DNA of 64,000 nucleotides from Prauserella halophila (GCF_024171895.1 NZ_JAMTCQ010000008.1:1-64000); one strand, 5' to 3'. Positions 1 to 7,751 are shown, numbered from the stretch's first letter. Numbers and translations are program-made. Notes: a model not told the origin generated them from the letters alone.

Positions 1-54
1 CATGTCCTCGATCAACGACCACTGGGCATCCGAAAGCAGCTGGAACCGCGACAT
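1..54 (-). CDS. IS5-family transposase, N-terminal 18 residues only (cut by window edge)
   Basis: Read on the minus strand from the ATG at 54-52, the first 18 residues are MSRFQLLSDAQWSLIEDM. The LSDAQWxLIE motif is the usual beginning of IS5-family (IS427/IS1031-like) transposases. The rest lies to the left of the window, so integrity cannot be judged. It sits 265 bp from a tRNA-Pro fragment, which fits a mobile-element boundary. Confidence 0.75.
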   Translation of the reverse strand, partial: MSRFQLLSDAQWSLIEDM

Positions 55-101
55 GCCCACACACTCCCAGCACACCACCCAAATATTTGTCAGACACGCC
101 C
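1..101 (-). mobile_element. Right-hand end of an IS5-like insertion sequence
   Basis: The transposase start at 54 is preceded by about 45 bp of noncoding DNA. On the minus strand this begins near 101-85 with GGGCGTGTCTGACAAAT, a plausible IS terminal inverted repeat. It abuts a CTAG (101-104), a target type seen for some IS5-family elements. The other end is outside the window, so the exact boundary is an inference. Confidence 0.5.
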
Positions 102-140
102 TAGTCGCTTGCTCCCTCGCACGTCAAGTGACTCCCTGTA

Positions 141-159
141 ACCCGCTTAAAAAGCGGGT
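141..159. other. Short perfect hairpin inside the presumed element end
   Basis: ACCCGCTT (141-148) pairs with AAGCGGGT (152-159) across a 3-nt AAA loop. Read on the minus strand it mimics a lysine anticodon stem-loop, but no tRNA acceptor or D/T arms can be built around it. It may be a small terminator or an integrase/recombination site feature. Confidence 0.4.
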
Positions 160-319
160 ATCGCAGGTTGATCGTCCGACCGCCCCATGCGGCGGCATGC
201 CACATTCATGTCACATGCGGCCAGCAGACGCTCGCAACCGACGACATGTGACCACAGCGCAACGCCTGGCCAGGCCATGTCCACTCACAGCCACCGCAGA
301 CCAGCGCCACTGCGAACAA

Positions 320-358
320 GGTCAAGGGGTCGCAGGTTCAAATCCTGTCAGCCCGACC
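320..358 (+). other. 3' fragment of tRNA-Pro(GGG); candidate attachment site of an integrated element
   Basis: The 37 nt at 320-356 match the end of an actinobacterial tRNA-Pro(GGG): the 3' anticodon arm (GGTCAAG), variable loop, T stem GCAGG (332-336), T loop TTCAAAT, T stem CCTGT (344-348), acceptor strand CAGCCCG (349-355) and discriminator A356, followed by CC. The 5' half of the tRNA is absent upstream. Integrative elements that use tRNA 3' ends leave exactly such a remnant at one end. Because the native-looking terminator follows on the right, the element should lie to the left. Confidence 0.75.
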
Positions 359-366
359 GGCAAAAC

Positions 367-407
367 AGAGCCCCTGATCTCGGAGTTTTCGAGGTCAGGG
401 GCTCTTT
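367..407 (+). terminator. Intrinsic terminator following the tRNA-Pro fragment
   Basis: AGAGCCCCTGA (367-377) pairs with TCAGGGGCTCT (395-405), with a further partly paired loop and a short T tail at 405-407. It is probably the original terminator of the tRNA-Pro gene, now separated from the tRNA 5' half. Confidence 0.75.
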
Positions 408-900
408 GTAGGTTCGGCCGGCGATCACAGCCGTAGCCGACACAGCGTTGTACCCGGGGTCACCCGGGGATCTGCGTAGATACTCCGTCCGCAGCTTCCC
501 CGACCCCGCGGTGGAGTCACGGTGGTGACCAATGCGCGTGAGACAGCCCAGAGCCCCGACTTCACCCACAGCGCCGACAAGGTGTTCGTGATCGACAACG
601 CCGTGATCGTGCTGGATGGGGAATCGGCCTTTGTCTGGATTCGGGGAGGTCTCCGCGGTCTCGTCAGTGGATTTCCGGAGTGCGCTTCCGGCTCGATCTT
701 CGGGGCAAGAACCCGTGGACGAGCCGGCCAGCCAAGCGCTGGGCTGTCGTTCGCGCCTGCACGTCCGACTCGGTCGAGTGGTTCGTTCACGCTCCTCGAA
801 TGCGATGACGGGGTGAAGACTGACTCCCGTGCAGTGGAGGGGATTTGAGTTTCGACGCGCACCGCCGGAGCATGGTTCACTCTATTGTGTCATGGTTATC
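408..900. other. Stretch with no recognisable gene
   Basis: About 490 bp between the tRNA terminator and the SOS-controlled DUF222 gene. Only one open frame (522-848 +) shows a short run of coding-like codons. I see no domain, repeat or RNA here. Confidence 0.4.
522..848 (+). CDS. Doubtful hypothetical protein (108 aa)
   Basis: A GTG start at 522 has GGTGGAG about 8 nt upstream. The first 40 or so codons show strong G/C in third positions (VTNARETAQSPDFTHSADKV...). Downstream the third-position bias fades and the sequence becomes low complexity, so this could be a short gene, a decayed gene or chance. No family is recognised. Confidence 0.22.
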   Translation: MVTNARETAQSPDFTHSADKVFVIDNAVIVLDGESAFVWIRGGLRGLVSGFPECASGSIFGARTRGRAGQPSAGLSFAPARPTRSSGSFTLLECDDGVKTDSRAVEGI

Positions 901-922
901 TCGAACTTTAGTTCGATACGGT
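901..922 (+). promoter_or_regulatory. Perfect LexA (SOS) box abutting a leaderless -10
   Basis: TCGAAC-TTTA-GTTCGA at 901-916 matches the actinobacterial LexA operator TCGAAC-N4-GTTCGA at every defined position. It is immediately followed by TACGGT (917-922), a -10 hexamer 7 nt before the GTG at 930. LexA bound here would cover the spacer just upstream of the -10 and block transcription until DNA damage. Confidence 0.85.
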
Positions 923-929
923 TGGTGTT

Positions 930-2255
930 GTGGATGGGATTAGGGAGAAGATCGAGCGGGTCGGTGGTGTTCGGGCTCGGCGGGCGCGGCTCGATGCCGA
1001 AGAACTCGAGCTGTTGGCGGAGATCGCGGCGGATGTGGGTGATGATCGGGGTGTGGTGGAGGAGTTGACGCCGGTGTTGCGAGTATCGACGCGGGAAGTC
1101 GAGCGGCGTGTGGACGACGGGAAGTCGGTGGTGCGGCGGATGCCGCGGCTGCACGCGGCGATGCAGAACGGTGAGGTGGAGTCCTACGGCGCACGGCGGG
1201 TATTGGCCGTGGTCGATCCACTCGACGACGACACCGCCCGGCAGGTCGACGGTCTCCTCGCAGAGAAGCTGACGGACGCGCCGGAGACGGCGTGGCAGCC
1301 GGGCAACCTCGCGCAGCGGGTGCGCCGGCTCGTGGAGAAGACCGACCCCGACGGGCAAACCGAACGTGCCCGGCAGGCGCGGGCGGAACGCAAGGTCGAA
1401 CTCACGCCGGGCGAGCACGCTGTGTCGTCGCTGGAGGTGAGCCTGCCGTCCGAGACGGCGGGCGCCTGTTATTCGCGGGTCGATGCGATGGCCCGATCAC
1501 TGCGGCACGGTGGTGACCGCCGCACCCTGGACCAACTGCGCGCCGACGTGGCCGCCGACCTGCTACTGGGACGTGACCCCGGTGTCTCCCCGCCGGAGGC
1601 GGCAGCCATGGTCTACCTCCACGTTCCCGTCGACGCGGCCCTGTCACTGTCCAACAACGGGTGCGAGCTGGACGGGTACGGACCCGTCCCGGCCCCGATC
1701 GCGCGGGAGATCATGACCAACGAGCGGAGTATCTGGCGGGCGGTGTTGTGCGACCCCGGCACCGGCGAGCCGGTGGATCTGGGGCGCACCCGGCGGCGGC
1801 CGAGCGCGGTGATCCGCGAGTTGGTGCGGGTACGGGACCGCGAATGCGTCATGCCCTGGTGCCACCGCCCCGCCCGGCACTGCGACCACGACCACGAACA
1901 CCCCTGGACCACCAGCAGCAGTGGTGACAGTGACAGTGACGGTGGTGGGTCGACGTCGGTCGCCAACGGCGGACCCCGCTGCCGACGACACCACCGACTC
2001 AAAGACCACCCCGGCTGGAACACCCGCTACGACCCGGTCCACGGCATCACCCGCGTGACAACTCCGCACGGGCGACCTACACCGCCCACCGCGACCCCGT
2101 CCTCACTCCCACACGCGCCACCCCGACACGCCAGGACCCGGTACGACAAGACTCGAGACGTCAGGACCCGGGACGCACAGCCCCGACACGTCAGAACCCG
2201 GGACGACAGGCGCCGACACGCCGCGCCCCCGCACACCGCTACGACGCCCGAGTAG
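930..2255 (+). CDS. DUF222 / HNH endonuclease-like protein (13E12 repeat family)
   Basis: The 441-residue protein has the long helical DUF222 region (about residues 1-290) and an HNH-type zinc/nuclease module near residues 306-360: CVMPWC (C306, C311), then HCDHDHEHPW, then CRRHHRLKDHPGW. This is the layout of the mycobacterial REP13E12 family. Members are often multicopy and linked to mobile DNA; their biochemical role is not established. The GTG at 930 is favoured because a -10 (TACGGT, 917-922) ends 7 nt before it, giving a leaderless message. Control by LexA is inferred from the perfect operator at 901-916. The C-terminal 80 residues are low complexity (Arg/His/Thr/Pro) and built from 30-bp DNA repeats, so this tail is unlikely to be functionally constrained. 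Its place just inside a tRNA-Pro junction fits horizontal acquisition. Confidence 0.88.
   Translation: MDGIREKIERVGGVRARRARLDAEELELLAEIAADVGDDRGVVEELTPVLRVSTREVERRVDDGKSVVRRMPRLHAAMQNGEVESYGARRVLAVVDPLDDDTARQVDGLLAEKLTDAPETAWQPGNLAQRVRRLVEKTDPDGQTERARQARAERKVELTPGEHAVSSLEVSLPSETAGACYSRVDAMARSLRHGGDRRTLDQLRADVAADLLLGRDPGVSPPEAAAMVYLHVPVDAALSLSNNGCELDGYGPVPAPIAREIMTNERSIWRAVLCDPGTGEPVDLGRTRRRPSAVIRELVRVRDRECVMPWCHRPARHCDHDHEHPWTTSSSGDSDSDGGGSTSVANGGPRCRRHHRLKDHPGWNTRYDPVHGITRVTTPHGRPTPPTATPSSLPHAPPRHARTRYDKTRDVRTRDAQPRHVRTRDDRRRHAAPPHTATTPE
2125..2214 (+). repeat. 30-bp tandem repeat, three units, in the DUF222 gene
   Basis: Units at 2125-2154, 2155-2184 and 2185-2214 share the pattern CGACACGTCAGGACCCGGGA plus ten variable bases; a partial fourth follows. 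Each encodes ten residues (RHARTRYDKT, RDVRTRDAQP, RHVRTRDDRR), so copy-number change keeps the frame. Confidence 0.8.
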
Positions 2256-2344
2256 AACCGGAACGAGAAACCACCGCCCCGGAACGCCAGGACCACGGCA
2301 GCCCACCTTTCTAGGCGGGGATCGACCCACGTGATCTGTTGAAT

Positions 2345-3165
2345 TCAGGGACGGGTTTCCGTATCTGGTACCCGTGCGTGTTGCTTCCACTGCACGTACG
2401 AAATAGTCGCGGGAGTAGCGATATTCACCTTCATTGCGCTCGTGTCTACTGACAGTGCGACCGTGTCGGTCGAGATCGACACACCGCGCTCCGGGTTCAG
2501 AAGCAGGAGCAGCCGTTGTTCGGGACACCAGTCCCCTGGTTTGGATGCTTCGACGCTGATCGCAACGGCGTTTCGGCCGGCACAATCGCTCGTTTGCCCC
2601 TCGATACTGACACCCGACTTGGTGGTGAGTGCTTGCAGGAACGCCGAGGCAAACAACGGATCCTGGAGATAACCGCTCCAGTTTCCGCCCGCAACGTCGA
2701 ACCACTGAACACTGTCCCAGTCGCGGCCTGTGTGCAGAAGTCGAGGCTTCAAGGTGTCAAGACTGGAATGAGTGTGATCGTACGCAAATCCGCGAATAGA
2801 TCACCTTGCCGGATCCGGGTGGCACAGGCTGATTACGTGCCCGTTCGGCCAGGCTAGACAGCAAATCCCGTACTGGCCCGCTGTGCATGGCTGGTTCGAA
2901 CTGCAGCAATGGCGGAGCCGTGACCGTCTCGACGGGGAATAACGTCTCGCACCAGGAAGCTCGCCCCCGTAGCCGCGACCGCGGTGACGCCTGCGGCGAT
3001 GAGCACACGTCGCCTACCGGTACGTTTCGGCTCTCCGGTCGATTCGACCGGAGAAGTGGCGTCGTCCGGCGGTGTCCACGAGGGCCGTTCACGCCGGGGC
3101 GGGCACAGTCGTTCTGGCCGTCCAGTAGCACAACGACACCCCGGAAACACTCTCCGTGAGAACAC
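2345..3165 (-). pseudogene. Frameshifted relic of a CU044_5270-family membrane protein
   Basis: On the minus strand three frames carry consecutive pieces of one protein. From about 3165 to 2880: a charged N-terminus, a membrane segment (RRRVLIAAGVTAVAATGASF) and AIAAVRTSHAQRASTG. From about 2870 to 2820: LLSSLAERARNQPVPPGSGK. From about 2810 to 2345: FAYDHTHSSLD through DPLFASAFLQAL to ATPATISYVQ. This order resembles the CU044_5270 family (cytoplasmic head, one membrane helix, extracytoplasmic domain), usually paired with an ECF sigma factor. No sigma gene is adjacent. At least two frame changes are needed, so it is probably dead. Base composition is also more AT-rich than the neighbours. 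An alternative is a short 135-residue protein starting at 2752. Confidence 0.55.
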
Positions 3166-3234
3166 ACATCCGCACCGGTGAGTCCAACCTCACCCCCATG
3201 GTTACCGGAACGGAATGTGAGAACCTCAGCCCCC

Positions 3235-4338
3235 ATGCGGACAGCGGAAGTGGCCCTCTGGGTCGCGGTGGGCCTGGCAGCAGTGGCGATCGTCGCCGTG
3301 TCACTCGCCGGCTGGCAGCTCGTGGTGGCCCGCCGGCAGGCACAGCAGATGCGCAGACTGGCCGTCCGCGTCCGTGACCTGTCCACCGAGACACAGAACC
3401 ACGCCGGGCAGGCGACCGAGGCCGACGAGAGCGCCCGCGACCAGGCGCGCTGGGCGTGGGAACAGGTCAAACTCGCCAACACCCAGCTCGAACAGGCCCA
3501 GCAGGAGAACCGGGACAGTGCCCGGGCCGAACAGTGGGAGTGGGCCTACGCCCTCACCACGGCCGCCCGCGAACTCGTCGACACCAGTTCCGAACTCATC
3601 CGCGTCGGCCTCGACACCCAGGTGGCACCGCACTACCGGCAGTCCGCGAACCGGCACTACCGTCAGTCCTGCCAGCGCTGGCAGGACACGATGATCAAGG
3701 CGCTCGCGCGTACGTCCCCGAGTCTGGAGCTGCAGCATCAGCTCATCGCGTTCGGCTACGTCCATCAGCGCCTGCACGGCCACATCGACGTCCTGCTGCG
3801 CGCCGCCGAAACCGGCACCCTGTCTGACAAGGACCCCGTGACGCAGGGCGTCCACGCGCTGCGCCACGAACTGGCCACCGTGCACCGCCAGTTCCAGCGC
3901 ACGATCAGCGCCAGCCTCGCCACGGCCGGTGAGACCGAGATCCACGAGGCCGGCACCGCCGACCGACGCGACGTCGCGGACGCGCCCGCAGCCGAGATAC
4001 CCGCGCGCGCCGAGACTCCCCGGAACGCAGCCCACCAGACCGCGCCTTCACAGCAGTCGCCGGCACAACAGGCGCCGGCACAACAGGCGCCCGCACCGCA
4101 GGCACCCGCACAGCGCACCAGCTCACGGCAGCCAACAACCTCACAGCAGCCAACGACACAGCGCAACGGCACACCGAGGAACGCCGTTACTCACACGGTG
4201 TCGGCCCAGACCGCGACCCGCCAGATCGCCAATACCGCGGACGCACCGCAACGGGCCGCGGACGCCGCCCGCGACGCGGCATCGGCACCCCAGGGGCCAC
4301 CTGCGAAGGCACGGACGACCCAGGCACGACCTGCCTAG
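3235..4338 (+). CDS. Membrane-anchored coiled-coil protein with Q/P/A-rich tail, unknown function
   Basis: The ATG at 3235 gives a 367-residue protein that starts with a membrane segment (AEVALWVAVGLAAVAIVAVS, residues 3-22). A long charged helical region rich in Gln/Glu/Arg follows (about 25-110, likely coiled coil), then an alpha-helical central domain (about 110-225) with two HYRQS motifs. The tail from residue 240 is disordered and contains repeated QQAPAQQAPAPQAP-type blocks. An in-frame start at 3178 would add 19 residues before the helix but has no better ribosome site. I do not recognise a family. The topology (short outside, long cytoplasmic coil) is like scaffolds or sensors that lack a catalytic domain. 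It stands alone between a relic gene and a convergent sigma-factor operon. Confidence 0.65.
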   Translation: MRTAEVALWVAVGLAAVAIVAVSLAGWQLVVARRQAQQMRRLAVRVRDLSTETQNHAGQATEADESARDQARWAWEQVKLANTQLEQAQQENRDSARAEQWEWAYALTTAARELVDTSSELIRVGLDTQVAPHYRQSANRHYRQSCQRWQDTMIKALARTSPSLELQHQLIAFGYVHQRLHGHIDVLLRAAETGTLSDKDPVTQGVHALRHELATVHRQFQRTISASLATAGETEIHEAGTADRRDVADAPAAEIPARAETPRNAAHQTAPSQQSPAQQAPAQQAPAPQAPAQRTSSRQPTTSQQPTTQRNGTPRNAVTHTVSAQTATRQIANTADAPQRAADAARDAASAPQGPPAKARTTQARPA

Positions 4339-4399
4339 CGGCGACGGCCGCCGCCGCGTCGCTCCCCACCATCCGGCCCGGGTCAGCCGTCGCCCCCAC

Positions 4400-5626
4400 T
4401 CAGTCCTCGCTCGCCGTCAGCCGCCGCAACCGGTCCCGCAGGTGCCGTTGTTCCGCGAGGTTGTCCGCAGCGGCGATCGCCCGGCGGTAGGCGGCCACCG
4501 CCTCCTCGGCCCGTCCCGACCGTTCCAGCAGGTGCGCCCGCACCGCATCCACCCGGGGCAGCCCCGGGTGCGCCGCCTCGAGCTCGTCCAGACCGGCCAG
4601 ACCGGCCGCGTCGCCGTGCACCATGGCGTGCGCGACGACGCGGTTCAGCGTGATCGTCGGGTTCGCGTGCCCGGTCGCCGCCTCCAGCAGCCGGTACAGC
4701 ACGAGGATCTCGTCCCAGTCCGTCCGTTCGGTGTCGGGCGCCTCCGCATGCAGCGCGGCGATGCACGCCTGCAGCAGGTACGGCCCGGGCTCGACGCCCG
4801 GCACGGTCCGCTCGACCAGCGCCGTCCCTTCGTCGATCAGCGCGCGGTCCCACAGTGAACGGTCCTGCTCATCGAGTGGGCGCAGCACCCCGCCCCGGCC
4901 GATCCTCGCGGGCTGGCGCGCCTCGGTCAGCAGCATCAGCGCCAGCAGCCCGGCCACTTCGGCCGAATCGGGCACGCTCTGCCGCAACGATCGCGTCAGG
5001 CGGATCGCCTCGGCAGCCAGATCGGCGTCGCGCGGCGGCGAACCGCCGGTCGTGTGGTGCGCTTCGGTGAACATCACGTACAGCACGTCCAGCACCGACG
5101 TCAGCCGCTCCGCCGCGTGTTCGGGCCGCGGCAGCGCCCTGCCCACCGCGGCCAGCCTGCGCTTGGCACGCGTGACGCGCTGGGCAATCGTGCGCTCCGG
5201 CAGCTGGTAGACACCGGCGATCTGCGCCGTGCTCAGGCCCGCCACGGCACGCAGGGTCAACGCGACCCGCCCCGACCGGGGCAGCTCCGGATGACAGCAC
5301 AGCTGTAGCACCAACAGCGAATCGTCCTGCTCGGCCACTTCCGGGTGCACCGGAGGGTGTAACCGCGCCGCACGCTCCTCGCGGTCCCGGCGGCGGGCGT
5401 CGCTGCGGACCCGGTCGACGTACCGGCGGCGGGCGGTCGACGTCAGCCACCCCACCGGATCGTCGGGCAGTCCGGACGGCCACTGCCGGTACGCGTCGAA
5501 CAGCGCCTCCTGCACCGCGTCCTCGCACAGGTCGAACCGGCCACTGCCGTAGGCCCGCAGCAGGCGGGCGAGGACCCGCGGCGCCGCATCACGCCACGGG
5601 TCCCCCGCCCGGTCCGGCTCGGTCAT
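4400..5626 (-). CDS. ECF RNA polymerase sigma factor with C-terminal extension (SigI/ECF42-like, DUF6596)
   Basis: The 408-residue protein has sigma region 2 near residues 15-85 (CEDAVQEALFDAYRQWP, then VGWLTSTARRRYVDRVRSD). Region 4 lies near 110-165 (LRAVAGLSTAQIAGVYQLPE, then TIAQRVTRAKRRL). A roughly 230-residue helical, TPR-like extension ends in GRAEEAVAAYRRAIAAADN. This long extension marks the ECF42 type, which has no anti-sigma factor and is typically co-transcribed with a YCII-domain (DGPF) protein. Here the ATG at 5626 overlaps the stop of the YCII gene (ATGA), so the two are translationally coupled. The target promoters are unknown; no copy of its promoter can be assigned. Confidence 0.9.
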   Translation of the reverse strand: MTEPDRAGDPWRDAAPRVLARLLRAYGSGRFDLCEDAVQEALFDAYRQWPSGLPDDPVGWLTSTARRRYVDRVRSDARRRDREERAARLHPPVHPEVAEQDDSLLVLQLCCHPELPRSGRVALTLRAVAGLSTAQIAGVYQLPERTIAQRVTRAKRRLAAVGRALPRPEHAAERLTSVLDVLYVMFTEAHHTTGGSPPRDADLAAEAIRLTRSLRQSVPDSAEVAGLLALMLLTEARQPARIGRGGVLRPLDEQDRSLWDRALIDEGTALVERTVPGVEPGPYLLQACIAALHAEAPDTERTDWDEILVLYRLLEAATGHANPTITLNRVVAHAMVHGDAAGLAGLDELEAAHPGLPRVDAVRAHLLERSGRAEEAVAAYRRAIAAADNLAEQRHLRDRLRRLTASED

Positions 5627-5991
5627 CCCTCGCCCGGATCCGCGAACATCACCGGACGCACCTCCAACGCCAGCCCCGGAATGCCCGCGTCCGGGATCCG
5701 CTTCGCCAGTTCGAGCGCCCGCCCCTCGTCGGCGACGTCCACCAGGTAGAACCCGCCCAGGTACTCCTTGCTCTCGACGAACGGACCGTCGGTCACCTCC
5801 GGCCCGTCGGCGCCGCTCCGGACGACCTTGCTCCGGCTCGGATCGGCGAGCGCCTGCGTCGCCACGAACTCGCCGCTCTCCTTGGTCTCGGCCATGAACG
5901 CGCCGTGCCCCTCCCCGATCTGCTGTTGCTGCTCCTCGGTGAGGTTCTCCAGCACCGCCGGGTCGACCTGCATCAGGATCACGTACTTCAC
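5623..5991 (-). CDS. YCII/DGPF-domain protein, partner of the ECF sigma factor
   Basis: This 122-residue protein begins with KYVILMQVDP and has the DGPF motif in VTDGPFVESKEYLGGFYLVDV (about residues 67-87), the core of the YCII ferredoxin-like fold. The GTG at 5991 is chosen because AGGAGGAACT lies directly upstream; longer starts would run through that ribosome site. It is the first gene of a two-gene operon with the downstream ECF42-like sigma factor (4-nt ATGA overlap). In related systems it is proposed to sense a small molecule for the sigma factor, but this is unproven. Confidence 0.9.
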   Translation of the reverse strand: MKYVILMQVDPAVLENLTEEQQQQIGEGHGAFMAETKESGEFVATQALADPSRSKVVRSGADGPEVTDGPFVESKEYLGGFYLVDVADEGRALELAKRIPDAGIPGLALEVRPVMFADPGEG

Positions 5992-6210
5992 AGTTCCTCC
6001 TCGATTCGGGCGCCGCCACCGTGGCGGCACACCAGGGGGTCGTCACCGGTCCGGCCGATGCGACAGCGCGGGGCGATCGGATGTCGCAGAGAATTCTGGC
6101 CGAGGACTCGCTGCCGACGGTGTCGCGAACCGCCGGCCGGTGACGACCACTCACCGAGCGCGTCCCGCGCCACGCGCTCACCACCGACCGGCGACATCCG
6201 AGGAGACGAC

Positions 6211-6855
6211 ATGACACAGCGAGTCCGGGTCCACTGCTTCACCGTCACCGCCGACGGCGTCGGCACGGGCGAGAACCAGAGCTTCGACCAACCATTCGGC
6301 GACGTCGACCCCGGGGAGCTGTTCGCCTGGGCAGGAGCCACCGCCAGTTGGGTCAACCGCACCGAACCGGGCGGCAACCGGGGACTCGACGACTGGATCA
6401 CCCGCGACTTCGCCCACGGCATCGGCGCCGAGATCATGGGGCGCGGCAAGTTCGGCCCGCAGACCGGCCCGTGGCCGGATCACGAGTGGCAGGGCTGGTG
6501 GGGCGACGAGCCGCCGTTCCGCACGCCGGTGTTCGTACTCACCCATCATCCGCGCCCCAGTCTGACGCTCGGCGAAACGACGTTCCACTTCCTCGACACC
6601 ACTCCCCGCGACGCCGTCGAGCGGGCCAAGGCGGCCGCCGACGGCGGCGACGTCCGCATCGGCGGCGGCGTCACCACACTGCGCGCCTTCCTCGACGCGG
6701 ACCTGATCGACGACCTGCACATCGCCGTCACCCCGGCCGAACTCGGCGCCGGGAAACGGCTCTGGGACTCCCCCGACGAACTGACCGACCGCTTCCACCT
6801 GGAACGCGTTCCGAGTTCGAGCGGCGTCGTGCACCACTTCTTCTGGCGGCGCTGA
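6211..6855 (+). CDS. RibD-C-terminal / dihydrofolate-reductase-like protein
   Basis: The 214-residue protein matches the small RibD-C/DHFR superfamily: an N-terminal strand VRVHCFTVTADGVG, a central EIMGRGKFGP, and a late GGGVTTLRAFLDADLIDDLH with the NADPH-binding Gly cluster (about residues 151-170). The ATG at 6211 follows AGGAG (6201-6205). Proteins of this type commonly sit beside YCII/ECF sigma genes, as here, where the pair is divergent across 220 bp. The substrate is unknown; true DHFR or riboflavin function is unlikely because the deaminase half of RibD is missing. Confidence 0.82.
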   Translation: MTQRVRVHCFTVTADGVGTGENQSFDQPFGDVDPGELFAWAGATASWVNRTEPGGNRGLDDWITRDFAHGIGAEIMGRGKFGPQTGPWPDHEWQGWWGDEPPFRTPVFVLTHHPRPSLTLGETTFHFLDTTPRDAVERAKAAADGGDVRIGGGVTTLRAFLDADLIDDLHIAVTPAELGAGKRLWDSPDELTDRFHLERVPSSSGVVHHFFWRR

Positions 6856-6874
6856 TTCTTCTGGGCGCCCTCCG

Positions 6875-6916
6875 CCGCGGCCGGGGTTCGGATCGGGGTC
6901 GGGACCCCGGCCGCGG
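6875..6916 (+). terminator. Hairpin between the DHFR-like gene and crcB
   Basis: CCGCGGCCGGGG (6875-6886) and CCCCGGCCGCGG (6905-6916) are perfect 12-bp inverted repeats with an 18-nt loop, 20 nt past the stop codon. There is no T tract, as is common in actinobacteria. Confidence 0.6.
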
Positions 6917-6972
6917 TCCGAATTCCGGCGGCCTGCGCGGGATGCCCGGCGGCGATCGGTGATGATGGGCGG

Positions 6973-7377
6973 ATGACCGGGATTCGCCGCTGGGACGTGC
7001 TGCTCGCCGTGGCCGCGGGCGGCGCGCTCGGCAGCCTCGCACGCTACGGACTCGGCGCGGCCCTGCCGTCGCCGGCGGGTGTCGCGACGCTCCTGGGCAA
7101 CGTCGCGGGCTGTCTCGCCCTCGGCGCGCTCATGGCCGTCCTGACCCGGCAGGCGCCACAACCCCGGCTCCTGCGCCCGTTCCTGGGGGTCGGCGTGCTC
7201 GGCGGGTTCACGACGTTCTCGACGTACGTACTCGACGCGCTCTCGACCGCCTACGACGGGCACCTCGTCACCGCATTCGCCTACGCCGCCGGATCGGTCC
7301 TCGCGTCGCTGCTGGCCGTCGTCGCGGGCATCGCGGGCGTCCGCCGGCTGCTCGACCCGCCGCGGAGCCCCGCATGA
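6973..7377 (+). CDS. crcB1: Fluoride channel subunit CrcB/Fluc 1
   Basis: This 134-residue, four-helix membrane protein has the Fluc signatures GGALGSLARYGLG (residues 16-28), the pore asparagine in LLGNVAGCLALG, and GGFTTFSTYVLDAL. Fluc proteins export fluoride as dual-topology dimers. In many actinobacteria two unlike subunits are encoded in tandem and form a heterodimer. The stop overlaps the next crcB start by 4 nt (ATGA, 7374-7377), which supports this. No fluoride riboswitch could be recognised in the 117 bp upstream. Confidence 0.93.
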   Translation: MTGIRRWDVLLAVAAGGALGSLARYGLGAALPSPAGVATLLGNVAGCLALGALMAVLTRQAPQPRLLRPFLGVGVLGGFTTFSTYVLDALSTAYDGHLVTAFAYAAGSVLASLLAVVAGIAGVRRLLDPPRSPA

Positions 7378-7751
7378 CCGCGGCGATGGTGATGCTCGGC
7401 GGAGCGGGCGGTGCGATGCTGCGCTACCTCATCGACCTGCGGATGCAGCGGGGCCGCGTCTCCGCATTCCCCTGGGGCACGCTCGTGGTGAACGTACTCG
7501 GCTCGGCGCTGCTCGGCCTGCTCACCGCGTGGGTGCTCGCCACCGGCACCGCCGGTGGCTCCGTGTTCGCGCTGGCGGGCGTCGGGTTGTGCGGCTCGCT
7601 GACGACGTTCTCCACCTTCGGCTACGACACCGTGCAGCTGATCAGCCAGCGGCGGCACCGGCACGCGGCCGCCAACGTCGCGGTGACCGTCCTCTCCGGA
7701 TTCGCCGCCGCGCTCGCAGGCCTGCTCGCCGGCAGCGCCCTGTGGAGCTGA
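7374..7751 (+). CDS. crcB2: Fluoride channel subunit CrcB/Fluc 2
   Basis: The 125-residue partner of the preceding protein has the same four-helix pattern: GGAGGAMLRYLIDLRM near the N-terminus, VVNVLGSALLGLL with the pore Asn, and GLCGSLTTFSTFGYDTV. The Arg-Tyr pair and TTFSTF are the residues lining the Fluc pore. Its start overlaps the crcB1 stop, so the two are probably translated together in equal amounts. Confidence 0.93.
   Translation: MTAAMVMLGGAGGAMLRYLIDLRMQRGRVSAFPWGTLVVNVLGSALLGLLTAWVLATGTAGGSVFALAGVGLCGSLTTFSTFGYDTVQLISQRRHRHAAANVAVTVLSGFAAALAGLLAGSALWS

Noticed and set aside
133-175. Possible lysine tRNA on the minus strand around the 141-159 hairpin
   Set aside because: Only an anticodon-like stem-loop can be drawn; no acceptor, D or T arm pairs.
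425-880. 151-codon minus-strand open frame
   Set aside because: No coding bias, no ribosome site and low-complexity Ser/Pro/Arg content.
6865-6972. Fluoride riboswitch upstream of crcB1
   Set aside because: Only a GC-rich 12-bp hairpin is present; no crcB-motif pseudoknot could be drawn.
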